Program-made: the position numbers and the translations under genes
Shown: positions 26,688-35,849 of the stretch, piece by piece
How the letters are laid out: each line of letters begins with the position of its first letter
Position numbering within the stretch: the stretch's first letter is position 1
NCBI RefSeq assembly: GCF_000227135.1
Contig: NC_018259.1
Location: forward strand, 1,382,619-1,446,618
Reading direction: 5' to 3'
DNA length: 64,000 nucleotides
From: Leishmania donovani
Lineage: Eukaryota > Euglenozoa > Kinetoplastea > Trypanosomatida > Trypanosomatidae
Notes under the pieces: generated by a model
Seen by the model: the letters and a program-made list of their open reading frames with translations, nothing else
Database searches by the model: none
What the model was told of the DNA's origin: nothing

Positions 26688-27581
26688 TACCGCTGAAACT
26701 CCGGTGTGACGGCTGCTTCTTCCCTCTCGCTGGTAGACGCGTGCGGGCACATGCGTGCTCATATAGCCGAGGCGGTGTGCTCCGTGGAACGTCGATGCCG
26801 CGCGCACGCTAAGGGAGGGGACGTGGCTGCCCGCGGCAGACGCGTCTGTCTGGTTGCTAGTGCTTCGGCATGTCGCCGCGGCCTTTTTTTTAGGTGCCCG
26901 CGTCTTCTTGTACGCCGTGTAACTCTCGCGTAACGCTCTTAAAGAACATGACGAAATCCGACGCGGAACAGAGCGCGCATTCACGCGCGATTGACAACCC
27001 TTCATCTCCCTTCGCCACATACGGGCGAAAAGGCGTCAGGGTGGTACGTCTCTCATTCTGTGCAGAGGGGTGGGGGGCGGGAAAAGCGAGGGTGGATAGG
27101 CCAATCAGTAGAGAGGCGAGAGGGAATCATGGTGGCAGATAGTACGGTCAGCCGTGGCCACGCGCCCGTGTGCCTCTCTCCTCTCCTCTGTCTTTACAGG
27201 TCTTCGCCTGCCTCGTTTGGCTCAGCGGCGTCAGACGCCGACAGCGCGCAGACAGATGCCCTTTTCTTCATGCGGAGCGCACGCCTACCCTTGTGCGCTG
27301 CCACCCCCCCTTGCGTTCTTTGCTTCTTCGCCCTCCGCTGTTGGTGTGGCACGCCTTTCTCCTCTCCACTGCCTTTTCGTGTTCCACCCGCCCCCCTCCC
27401 CCTCCAGTTTTTTTGTTTTTTTCGGATCATTCCACCTCCCTCCCGTCCACGTACACCGTCGTCCGTGCGCGAACCGATGCGAGAAATACGTTCTACGTGA
27501 AGAAGGAGGCGGGGGGTTTGAATGTGCCCTGAGCGCCGGCGCCGCTTCGCCCACTGACGCTCACAAACGCACGGTAGCGAA

Positions 27582-28198
27582 GGCGTGCCTCGGCCATGAG
27601 GATGCCGGCGACGAACCCTCGCGCGCCCTCCCCTGTGCCCGCTCCTTGTGCCTCCTTCCGAGGCCGGCAGGTGAGTGCGCGTCCGTCCCTGCGAAGAGGG
27701 ACCTCTTTCTTGTGTCGCGTCTGTCTGCTCATCTGATGCGTCGTTGTACGCTCTTCGTGGGACACCACGGTGCGACGAGATCCGGCGGGGAGTGCGATCG
27801 GGTTGTGCTCTCTGTCTCTCGTCCCAGTGGAGGCGGTGGCGTTGCGCTGCCTGCCGGTGCTACTTCCAGCGTCGATTGCCGTGGACGCGGAGGGCCCCGC
27901 GACCTTGTGGCCTCTTGTCTGCCGTTGTGCCTCGACCGGCCGTGTCTTGAGGGTCAGCCCCGCCCGTGCGACCGTCTGCATGCCTCCACGTGGCGGTGCC
28001 GGAGGCTGGAAGGGCCCGCGGCTCCGCGCTGTCGCCCGTACACAAGCACAACATATATGCGTATCGCGGTGCTCCTGAGTAGGACGCACTGTACTCCTGG
28101 CGGTGCAGCCCTCGGCGCGACTCTCGCTTCTTCCATCTCTGCCCCACCCCCCTCCCCCTCTGTCTCTCACGCCTGCAAAGGAAAGGGAAGCGCTCGCT
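27582..28198 (+). mobile_element. SIDER2-like dispersed element, copy 1 (full length)
   Basis: About 617 bp whose sequence recurs at 38219-39113 and 42391-42702. The left boundary is set by where copy 1 and copy 3 begin to match (GGCGTGCCTCGGC), the right boundary by where copy 1 and copy 2 diverge after AGCGCTCGCT. Size, non-coding nature, + orientation with the genes and placement between genes fit SIDER2, the short degenerate retroposons common in Leishmania 3' UTRs. I cannot verify the SIDER signature by search. Copies here are almost identical, which is odd for a degenerate family. The 3' part is a CT-rich tract (about 28110-28170) that could act as a splice signal for the next gene. An A10 run 69 nt beyond the end could be a remnant tail, but copy 2 lacks it. 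Confidence 0.7.
28131..28180 (+). promoter_or_regulatory. candidate trans-splice acceptor for RRM gene inside repeat
   Basis: CCATCTCTGCCCCACCCCCC followed by TCCCCCTCTGTCTCTCACGC and TGCAAAG; AG at 28179-28180, 142 nt upstream of the ATG. The tract belongs to the repeat's 3' end. Confidence 0.4.
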
Positions 28199-28321
28199 TA
28201 GGCATCGACAGCTCCCGTTTCGCTGGTGGGTAGAAACGCGCGTGTAGATCACCCGAAGCAGATACGAAAAAAAAAAGGAGCTCACAACGGCACAGGAAAT
28301 CGCACCCAAAGGCCAGAAACG

Positions 28322-30019
28322 ATGGACTTGGCGGACGCCGATCTTCAGAACTACCAGCTGGCACGCCAGCTGCACATGTTGCCGCAACTGTACGATGTTT
28401 TTGTTTCGCAAGTGATGTGCTACCCGATGTTCTACCAGTCACTCCACCCTGCTGTGCGGCAGCTGGTGCGTGTGGTCTTGCTGTCGCTAAACCGCCGCTT
28501 CAACGCCAGCGCGGGCGCCACGGGAGAAGCGCCTGTTGCGCGGCGCTACCAGGTCGACAGCATGCGCCTGGTTCTCGCTTTTCTTTCGTTCCCGGAGTAC
28601 CACACCGATCGAGTGAGCTGCGCATCCCGCCTCATTGCTGCCGCTCCGCTGAGCAAGCTGGAGCTGGGCACCCCAACGCAAGGGGCTGACGTCGCCCCTT
28701 CGGGGAGTCTTGAAGGTACACCAGCTTCCATGACTCCGCAGCGCGCGGGCCCGGCCATCGCCACTACGACACCGTCCGAGCTGCTGTTAACACCACGGGT
28801 GGTAGAGGACGCGCCATCCGGAAGAGCATCCGGCAGCGCTTCCCCGGCCAGCAAGCCTGCACATCCACCGACGGCAGCCGCGGCGGCTGCCGTGACGGGC
28901 GTGATGTCGAGGGCTCTTTTTTTTATCCGCCCAACTGCGGCGACGGCGCACGCAGACCGCACGGCCCCGCACTTCGGCGAAACAGCGCACCTCTACGTAC
29001 GCATGGTGCACCCACATCAGCTCAATGAGGAGTCGCTGAACCCGTACTTTGGCCGCTACGGCCAGGTGGATGTTACACCACTACAGCGGATACCTGTGCA
29101 GCAGTACGTGCAGTACCTTGGAGAGACTGCCACGGAGGCGTTGCTTCACCTCTTCCCGTCCACTGAGTCGGGCTACACGCTCTACGTGCAGGACTTCATC
29201 ATCACCGTTGATTCCCATCAGAACGCGCTGTACGCGGTGCGCCATGCGTACTGCAAGGAGCTTGTCTGCATAGCCCTCCACGACGCGACCGCGGGCGGTG
29301 GCAGCAACACTCATTGCTTGGCAGACGTCAACAACTGGATGCGGCGGCACGCGTTTGTGTGGCGGCTTCACGCCGATCCTCGCGCCGTCGCGAGTGAAGC
29401 GTCGGCCGCTGCAGCCGCTGCTGCGCACTCCTCCGCAGCGGCCGAGAAGCGGCGCAAGCGCGCGCGTGCGCGGCGTCGTCGGCACGAGCGGAAGATGAAG
29501 CGCCGCTCCATCCTCGGCATCGCTGCCGACGACACGTCGTCCACGCCATCATCAGAGGAGGAAGTCAGTGGGAAGGGTGCAGGCAGAAGCGCCAGCAGCA
29601 GCAGCAGCAGCTCTGACTCGTCTTCTTCCCCCACAAGCGATGGCGACAGCGCAGAGGACGACTTGGAGGGCTTCGTACCGGACGTTGTTCTCGACGGCTT
29701 CCCTTACTGGACGACGGAGGACCAGCTGAAGGTGTTGCTGCAGCAGTACGGCACCGTCGCGGAAATGCGGCTCTCCGTGGACGACTTGTCTGGCGCTTTC
29801 ACTGGCTGCGTACTGGTGCGCATGGCATCCGTGGAGGAGGCACTGAACCTCTCTCGGGCGGTGCACAATACCCTCTACCGCGGCTATTCTCTCATCAGTG
29901 GCGTGGTGAACGAGCGGCTGGAGGTGGTGGCGCTCGAGGATGGCGGGGAGGTGCGCATGCAGTCTATGCCAGATCAGGTGCCGCCCGACGTCACGCTGAA
30001 CGAGCGTATCTGGGTCTGA
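28322..30019 (+). CDS. RNA-binding protein with one clear and one degenerate RRM
   Basis: 565 residues from the first in-frame ATG. Residues 1-60 are helical (MDLADADLQNYQLARQLH...) and unassigned. Residues ~222-320 ('AHLYVRMVHPHQLNEESLNPYFGRYGQVDVT...') look like a degenerate RRM with a long insert. A basic segment at about 376-396 (KRRKRARARRRRHERKMKRR) resembles a nuclear localisation signal and is followed by an acidic Ser-rich linker. Residues ~455-530 form a clear RRM: 'VVLDGFPYWTTEDQLKVLL' (RNP2-side), 'YGTVAEMRLSVDDLSGAFTG' then 'CVLVRM' (RNP1 region, with weakened aromatics). RNA binding, probably nuclear, is inferred; partners and targets are unknown. Repeat copy 1 lies just upstream. 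Confidence 0.85.
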   Translation: MDLADADLQNYQLARQLHMLPQLYDVFVSQVMCYPMFYQSLHPAVRQLVRVVLLSLNRRFNASAGATGEAPVARRYQVDSMRLVLAFLSFPEYHTDRVSCASRLIAAAPLSKLELGTPTQGADVAPSGSLEGTPASMTPQRAGPAIATTTPSELLLTPRVVEDAPSGRASGSASPASKPAHPPTAAAAAAVTGVMSRALFFIRPTAATAHADRTAPHFGETAHLYVRMVHPHQLNEESLNPYFGRYGQVDVTPLQRIPVQQYVQYLGETATEALLHLFPSTESGYTLYVQDFIITVDSHQNALYAVRHAYCKELVCIALHDATAGGGSNTHCLADVNNWMRRHAFVWRLHADPRAVASEASAAAAAAAHSSAAAEKRRKRARARRRRHERKMKRRSILGIAADDTSSTPSSEEEVSGKGAGRSASSSSSSSDSSSSPTSDGDSAEDDLEGFVPDVVLDGFPYWTTEDQLKVLLQQYGTVAEMRLSVDDLSGAFTGCVLVRMASVEEALNLSRAVHNTLYRGYSLISGVVNERLEVVALEDGGEVRMQSMPDQVPPDVTLNERIWV

Positions 30020-31013
30020 TGGAGGGGCGGGGAGGGTGGCAGAGCCCGTATGTGGCTGGAGGAAGAATAATTTGGATGTAGTGCGTGCGGGCACTCGTGC
30101 GTTGTGAAGCGCACACCAATAGCCGCATTTGCGTGACAGGGAGCGTGCAGCGCCCAGCAAGCGTGGGTCTCGAGGATCTCCACTACCGGTAAAGGACTAC
30201 CGCCAGGAAGCAGGAGGAGGAGACGGCGTTGGAAGCACATCAACTCTCCCCTCACTTGGAGGAGGAAGCGAGAGGGAATGCTCACGTGGGGCGAGGATGA
30301 GCGGGCGACACGGGACAGAATGTGTCGCGCTACCGCCATGCGGATGCTCGCCATGATCATTGGGGCCATCCGAGAAAGCGGCAGATGACGGCGGAGGATA
30401 AGGACGGGCGGGCTCACAGCGCCGGGCGCTGCCTCCCCCTAGTTGGTCGTTCCCTGTCTCTCTCTCTCTCTGTGCGGGCGCGTGTCTGCCCGTGTGGCGC
30501 ACAGGCAACCACGTCACGGAGTGGGAGCCGTGTGCGTGCGCCTTCAGCTACGCCGGCAATGGCTGATGTATAACCTGTCTTACAGCCGTGCGCGCGCCAG
30601 CGCCTGCACCCGCGCGCCCTTCTCTCTCTCCACGCTATCCATCCTCCTCCTTCATGACGGCCCTCTCTCTCTCGCTGACGCGCACGTGCCGCTTTTTCAC
30701 CGTCCTCACCCGTCACCACTACAGCGGCGTGACCTCTCACACGCCAACATTCGCCATCACCACGCACCCGCTCATTTGTGCGCGCCCTCGTTCGTTTCCC
30801 TTGCCTGTGGTCGTTGCGCGTATATTGGGGGTGGGGTGGCTCTGGTGTCTGAACCGGGACCACACACCAAGAGGGCCTTCTTCACACGCGCACGTGCATG
30901 CAGGCGTCTGCGCACAGACGTACCGCGTTGATCGGCCGTGCGTGAGTGGCCGCATCCCTTCCCACGCACTCGCCAGCACACACGTACAACACATACATCC
31001 ACGAGCGTGCGCC
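30020..31013 (+). other. intergenic region before TTC7-like gene
   Basis: About 1 kb without a gene. Pyrimidine tracts at about 30455-30475 and 30619-30720 precede a candidate acceptor at 30723-30724. Confidence 0.5.
30689..30724 (+). promoter_or_regulatory. predicted trans-splice acceptor for TTC7-like gene
   Basis: CCGCTTTTTCACCGTCCTCA followed by CCCGTCACCACTACAG; AG at 30723-30724, 290 nt before the chosen ATG. If correct it excludes an in-frame upstream ATG near 30654. Confidence 0.5.
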
Positions 31014-32924
31014 ATGTCTGCCGAGAAGCCAAGGAAGATACACGCGAAGCGATCCTTCTTGGAGCCGCTGTGCGCGCCGGAGCCCCTGACGCCCTCAAAT
31101 GACAAAGGAAAGTCTTCGGCGAGTGCGGTCAAGCCGTGGGCACCGACAAGTGCTCTGGAATGGCTACAGCTTGCCTCGCACCTTCTCATCGCCAGCGGCG
31201 GCAACGTTGAGGCAGAGGAGCGCGTGCTGATGGTGTGTGAGGAGGCCGCGAAGATGCTGCTAGAGGAGGACGCCAAGATCCGCGCCAGCGCCCAGTCCAA
31301 GGCGCCGACGGTGGCGGAGGCGGAGGCTGCCGTGTACAGCGCCAAAGAGGGTGGCGATGCACCTGATGCAGTGGAAGGCAGCGCGGCCTCTGACGACGTT
31401 GTTCAGAGCGTTGTCGCTGCCGCCGAGGAGGAGCCTCCATCGACCGAGCGCCTGCAGGCCGCGTACTTGCTCACGGCGGCCGCGGTGGCTGCAGCAGAGG
31501 CGCACCGGCTTCCCGCGGCCGAGTCCGCCGTTCGCTTGGCTCGTGCCGCAGTTGAGGCGTACCGCTGCCCAATGACTGCCTGCACGCTGGCGATGGCCTG
31601 TGTGCGGTGGGGGATGACGAGTTGCGACATCAACAGCCGCGCCGCGGCCTTTCAGACGGCGTTTACCGTAATCACCGCAGCAAGCAGAGATATACTGGAG
31701 CGCGAGACGCTCCCCGAAGAGGATGCTGGGTACGTACTGCGCATGGCGTGGATGCTCGTCGGCGTTGGCGCCGCGGACAATGCCCGCAATCAGCTGATGG
31801 TGGTACTTCAGCACAACCCAAAGAGCTACATGGGGCTGCTGCTTCTGACCCTCCTGCACGCCGCGGAGGGCGACTACGATGACGCTAACACGGCCGTCAT
31901 GCATCTGCTGAATGGGTACCCGAACGACGTGGTGGCAATTGTCGTCCACGCGGTGGTGCAGCAAAAGTGCCGGCTGCCAGAGCCCACTGATGGGCACGGC
32001 AGGGACGCGGCCGCGGAGGAGCTAGCGGTGGCCATGGCGCGTATCGCAACGCTCGGCGACGAGGCCGCCAGCGCAGCGACGGCCGCACTGAAAAAGAAGT
32101 CACTGAAAGGGTTGTGCACGCACTGCGCGCCCGACGAGGACGTGGAAGGGGGCCCGAAGCACTCCTCCGGCGAGCTGAAGCGGCGCGTTGTGGGGCACTG
32201 GGCACTGCTGAGTCACGTTGCCACGCGACTCGGATGTTCAACGGTGGCGGAGGTCGCCATAGAGGCGGGCACGGCCGCCGTTGCACAGAGCAAGATGCTG
32301 TATCGGCGTTCTTTCGCCGACCTGCAGTGCAGCCAGGCGCGGCTCTCGCTGATCCGCCTCAGGGAGGCCATCGCGGGGCAGCAGGTGCATCACGGCGGCG
32401 GCCCGTCTGTGCCACTGGTACGTGATGTGAACCTACTAGGCACCCTGGACTTCAACACCGCCGCCTCTTCTGAGCTGGCGCGCATGGTTGCCGGCCTGCC
32501 ACTCACCTCCGGCGTTGCAGATAAGGTGCGCGGCTCGTTTTCGCTCTTCCCCGGCTCGGCGATGCAGCGCTTGCTGCCGTCGAGGCTGTTCGATGCCGTT
32601 GCGTCGACGCTTTTGGCGGCGGTGGAGGCATGCCCAAACCACGAGGAGGGGCACACGCTGCTTGGTGTGACGCGCCTCCTGGAGGCTTCGCAGCTCGACT
32701 TGCCGTCTGACACTCGCCACAATCGGCTGCAGGAGGCTGGGCGGCACTTTATGAACGCCATGCGAGCCGACGCGGCGATGCCGGAGGCGTACCTTGGCGC
32801 CGGCGTCGTGGCCGAGGCGCAGGGCGCCACAGGCGAGAGTTTTGACTTCTACACCTCTGCTGCGGAGGTGTCGGTGCAGGCCCCGCTGATCCCTTGGCAG
32901 TACTTTGACTACCTTTATCAATAG
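31014..32924 (+). CDS. TPR protein, TTC7-like
   Basis: 636 residues. The ATG at 31014 is preferred over an in-frame ATG at 30654, which lies before the predicted splice acceptor. After a short basic N-terminus the protein is helical and Ala-rich with TPR-like helix pairs. Residues ~235-320 read 'YVLRMAWMLVGVGAADNARNQLMVVLQHNP' and 'MGLLLLTLLHAAEGDYDDANTAVMHLLNGYPND'. The C-terminus has two more repeats ('AVEACPNHEEGHTLLGV', 'AMRADAAMPEAYLGAGVVAEAQGATGESFDFYTSAAEVSVQAPLIPW'). The last repeat followed by 'APLIPW' resembles the TTC7/YPP1 ending ('..ALELEASSPVxPF'). TTC7/YPP1 scaffolds phosphatidylinositol 4-kinase III alpha at the plasma membrane with EFR3. That function is an inference; TPR architecture is the firm part. 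Confidence 0.8.
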   Translation: MSAEKPRKIHAKRSFLEPLCAPEPLTPSNDKGKSSASAVKPWAPTSALEWLQLASHLLIASGGNVEAEERVLMVCEEAAKMLLEEDAKIRASAQSKAPTVAEAEAAVYSAKEGGDAPDAVEGSAASDDVVQSVVAAAEEEPPSTERLQAAYLLTAAAVAAAEAHRLPAAESAVRLARAAVEAYRCPMTACTLAMACVRWGMTSCDINSRAAAFQTAFTVITAASRDILERETLPEEDAGYVLRMAWMLVGVGAADNARNQLMVVLQHNPKSYMGLLLLTLLHAAEGDYDDANTAVMHLLNGYPNDVVAIVVHAVVQQKCRLPEPTDGHGRDAAAEELAVAMARIATLGDEAASAATAALKKKSLKGLCTHCAPDEDVEGGPKHSSGELKRRVVGHWALLSHVATRLGCSTVAEVAIEAGTAAVAQSKMLYRRSFADLQCSQARLSLIRLREAIAGQQVHHGGGPSVPLVRDVNLLGTLDFNTAASSELARMVAGLPLTSGVADKVRGSFSLFPGSAMQRLLPSRLFDAVASTLLAAVEACPNHEEGHTLLGVTRLLEASQLDLPSDTRHNRLQEAGRHFMNAMRADAAMPEAYLGAGVVAEAQGATGESFDFYTSAAEVSVQAPLIPWQYFDYLYQ

Positions 32925-34465
32925 TAGGTACCGGCGGAACACGCATCAGCTCTGCATGCACGCATCATGCGTGTATTATTGTGGGTTCGTGTCTGCGCTG
33001 GCTGCTTCAGCTCAGGAAACGCGCTGCTGGACCTGGAGAGGAAGAAGAGAGGCAGAGGAGAGTACGCCGCGGCATCCTGCGCCTTTCTTCCTCTCGCTGC
33101 ACTCTGTTGGGCGCTGCACGTTTATTGACGCCCACTTTTTTTTTTGATTGCTTTCGTCGGTGTGCTCGGTGCCCCCTTCCCCCCTCCCGCCTTGCCACGA
33201 GTGCGGTGTGACCGAAATGGTGCACTCGTGCATGATGGGGAAACTTTGTGCTTTCGCGCGCTGATGCATGAGGTGGGATGCTTCCGTGCCCCTCGCTTTC
33301 TCGCTCTCGTGATCGACAAGGGGCGGGTGGACGCACTATCCGTCTCCGTGCGTGGAATCCCAGGGTTCAGTACCCTTCCCCCTATCTATGCCCATGCCGA
33401 ACCGCTTCTGGTGGTGAGAAGGCCAAGCACCTACGAGGTAGGGAGGAGGTCAGCTGGATGTATCGCTACTGCGAATGCCGGCGGTGAGGTCCTTGACGGG
33501 CGTTGCGTCGGGAAGACGTGCAACAGCGAACCGGCTTGTGCGACCCACATGATGGGCGAAGTGCCACCGTGACTCGAGCGCATCGCGCCCGCCCCTCACA
33601 CTGCCCGCTGGTGTGGGGAGCCGGTCCCACCACGGGAGGCGCGCCACGCGACGGCCCGCAAAAAGCAGAGTCGGCAACACTTGCGGTGGAGACTGTGCTT
33701 TCCGATGACGGAGTTGGCGCATTGCTGGAACGGGCGCGTCTACGGCTGCCTCGCACGGCGCGATGAGGCCCTGTCGCAGGGCTAGAGGTGGAAGGGGTGA
33801 GGTTTCTGCGGATGCTTTTTGGCAGAGTGAACACGTTGAAGGAGAAAAATAGAAGCAAAAAAAAAAACATCGCTGTCGTCCTCGTTGTGAGAGGGAGGTG
33901 CCGTCGCCTCTCTCTCTCTGCACGGAGGTGGCCACGTAGGGTGGCCGATGCTGTGTACAAGCTGGTTGGGCAGGGAGGGGGCAGTGTGTGTGTGTGTCTG
34001 CACCCCTTCTCCGCAGCTCCCAATCGTTGATGATGACGCTAGTGCGTGCAGACAGACACAGCTCTGCGTGAGCAGCGGAAGGAAAAAGACTACTGCAAGA
34101 AAACAAAGGCAACATTTCCTGTGGATGCTTGCACAGCCCTCGCATTGCCTCCGAGTGAACGGATTCTTCACAACTCGTCCGCAGGAGTGTGCGTTGAGTG
34201 CTTCCCTCCCTCCCTCCCCTCTATTCCGCTTCCTTCCTCGCTTGCTCTCCTGTGCGTTCATTTTCTCTGAGCAAAACCGCTCCCTCTATCCCATTCCCCG
34301 GCATCATCGCTCGACACACACACGCACACACACGTATCTGAAGACGCCGACGAAGGCTTTGTGCGTGTCCCCAGCTGACGTGATCAAGTTATCCATCCTC
34401 CACCGAAGTGCGTCGTCGTCCCCCTATCTTGTGCGTTTCTTCGGCCTACATACCATTACTGAGAC
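32925..34465 (+). other. 1.5-kb intergenic region
   Basis: No convincing gene. T- and A-runs lie at 33137-33145 and 33860-33869. A (GT)6-type stretch is at about 33985-33998, and a clear pyrimidine tract ends at 34262. Confidence 0.5.
34197..34271 (+). promoter_or_regulatory. predicted trans-splice acceptor for small acidic protein gene
   Basis: A ~65-nt CT-rich tract (CTTCCCTCCCTCCCTCCCCT...) is followed by CTCTGAG; AG at 34270-34271, 195 nt upstream of the ATG at 34466. Confidence 0.55.
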
Positions 34466-34690
34466 ATGTCCGCGCTCAATATCACCTGCGCCGGTGCCGT
34501 GTATCACGGCTGCGCCACCCTGGAGGTGATGCGGTACCGCTGCCCGCAGTGGCAGCCCGGCAGCGACATGCCCGTCAACGCCGCCCCCGAGGACGCGGAT
34601 GAGGCGGTGGAGGATGCTGGCGAGGATGTGGCCGCCGAGGCGTCTGTCTCCATGGAGACACCTGAGACGAGCGAGGAGGATGCAGAATAG
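34466..34690 (+). CDS. small acidic protein, 74 aa
   Basis: ATG start downstream of a strong splice-acceptor-like tract, in a 2.9-kb interval that otherwise has no gene. The first ~32 residues contain three Cys and hydrophobic residues ('ITCAGAVYHGCATLEVMRYRCPQW'); the rest is strongly acidic ('EDADEAVEDAGEDVAAE...EEDAE'). I recognise no family. The acidic composition and tidy position favour a real gene, but its shortness leaves doubt. Confidence 0.5.
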   Translation: MSALNITCAGAVYHGCATLEVMRYRCPQWQPGSDMPVNAAPEDADEAVEDAGEDVAAEASVSMETPETSEEDAE

Positions 34691-35849
34691 AACGTGGAGG
34701 CGACTCACACGAGGAAGGAAGGGCCAGAATGGCGAGGTATCAAACACCCGACGGACGCAGTCGGTGCGTGGCACCGTGGGACTGCCGCGCACGTGCACGT
34801 ACTCCTCACCTGCCGGCTGGCTGCCGCGCTTTACACATTTGCAAGCCCCTCTTCCCCTTCCCTCCCTCTCTGCCTGCCTTGCCGAGGTGACTGCTGAACG
34901 AGAAGCGACGATACTAATAGTAGCACATCTAGGACACTCCACCGAACCATTACTTGCCGGAATAAATAGTATTGAAACGACGCAACGCAAGCAGATGGAC
35001 AAGAGCGCCTGTGCATCAGGATTCCGCAACTGGCATGCCATGCACCACCTCCGCATGTCCCCCTTCTTACACTGCGTGCGCTGCTGTAGCCTCCTGCACC
35101 GATCGACGTACGTCATCGTCGTGTGCACGAAGGACGCGTGCTAGTAGGTCGAGTACGAGAGATAGCTGTACACGGAGCCTACAGCTGGCGAGAGCGTGGC
35201 TGTTGCTAGCCTCTGCGCGTATCTTGTCCTTGCCTCTTGTCTGGCGCGCTCCCCTCGCTGCAGGCCACCTCGCTGAACGCACACAAGCCCTGCCCTCCCA
35301 CCCTGCAGTGAAACGCAAACCCCACTAGCGCGTCTCTCTCTGTGCCCTTCACTTCTTTCCTCCCATGCAAGGCATCACCCAGTGGGCGTAGACGCACTCT
35401 GATAGCAGATGTACCGCGCTGGGGCACAAAACTTGTGCAGACGCGTACGCACACGCGCACTGACTGTTGCATCCACCTTGTACGTAGCCTTGTTTCCTCT
35501 CTCATCTTCCGCTCAGTCTGCACCTCACTACGCCTAAAAAGCCGATCTCCGGCTCCCTCCTCGCCTTTTTCGGGGCTTCACCTTATCCCGTTCGTTTCGA
35601 CTCACGTCCGCACAGTTGTGCCGGAGGCTGAGCGTGCGCACTGGGTCTGTCTCTCCTCTCAGTCTCTCGCCTGCTGTTGGTGCGTGTGCGCGTCTCTGGC
35701 GCACTCGATCTCGCTGTGAAAGTGCCACTCCCCTTTCCCACAGCGCAGACGGCGCCGCGGAGGCGGCGACGGCGCACCTCTGACGTTCGGCTTGATAGCG
35801 AAGGAAAGCAGCAGAAAAAAAGGCCGCTGCCTGTGCAGTGCAGCTCACG
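34691..35849 (+). other. intergenic region before helicase gene
   Basis: About 1.2 kb. There is an AT-richer patch around 34905-34985 and no gene. A candidate acceptor for the helicase lies at 35742-35743. Confidence 0.5.
35721..35743 (+). promoter_or_regulatory. predicted trans-splice acceptor for helicase gene
   Basis: GTGCCACTCCCCTTTCCCAC followed by AG; AG at 35742-35743, 107 nt upstream of the ATG. Confidence 0.5.

Larger units (their letters stand above)
26688..28321 (+). other. intergenic region containing dispersed repeat copy 1
   Basis: 1.6 kb. The first 0.9 kb is pyrimidine-rich, without a gene. Repeat copy 1 fills 27582-28198. A 10-A run lies at 28267-28276, between repeat and gene. 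Open frames running through the repeat are also found at its other copies and are not genes. Confidence 0.6.

Noticed and set aside
27154..28233. Open frame of ~359 codons through repeat copy 1
   Set aside because: The same translated stretch appears at the other repeat copies with different flanks and N gaps; it follows the repeat, not a gene, and has no conserved protein features.
30588..31013. N-terminal extension of the TTC7-like gene, including an in-frame ATG near 30654
   Set aside because: It precedes the predicted acceptor at 30723-30724 and its translation is Arg/His/Thr-rich, unlike the rest of the protein.
33144..33572. Open frame of 142 codons as a gene
   Set aside because: No ATG in a good position at its start, no family features, and no clear acceptor directly upstream.
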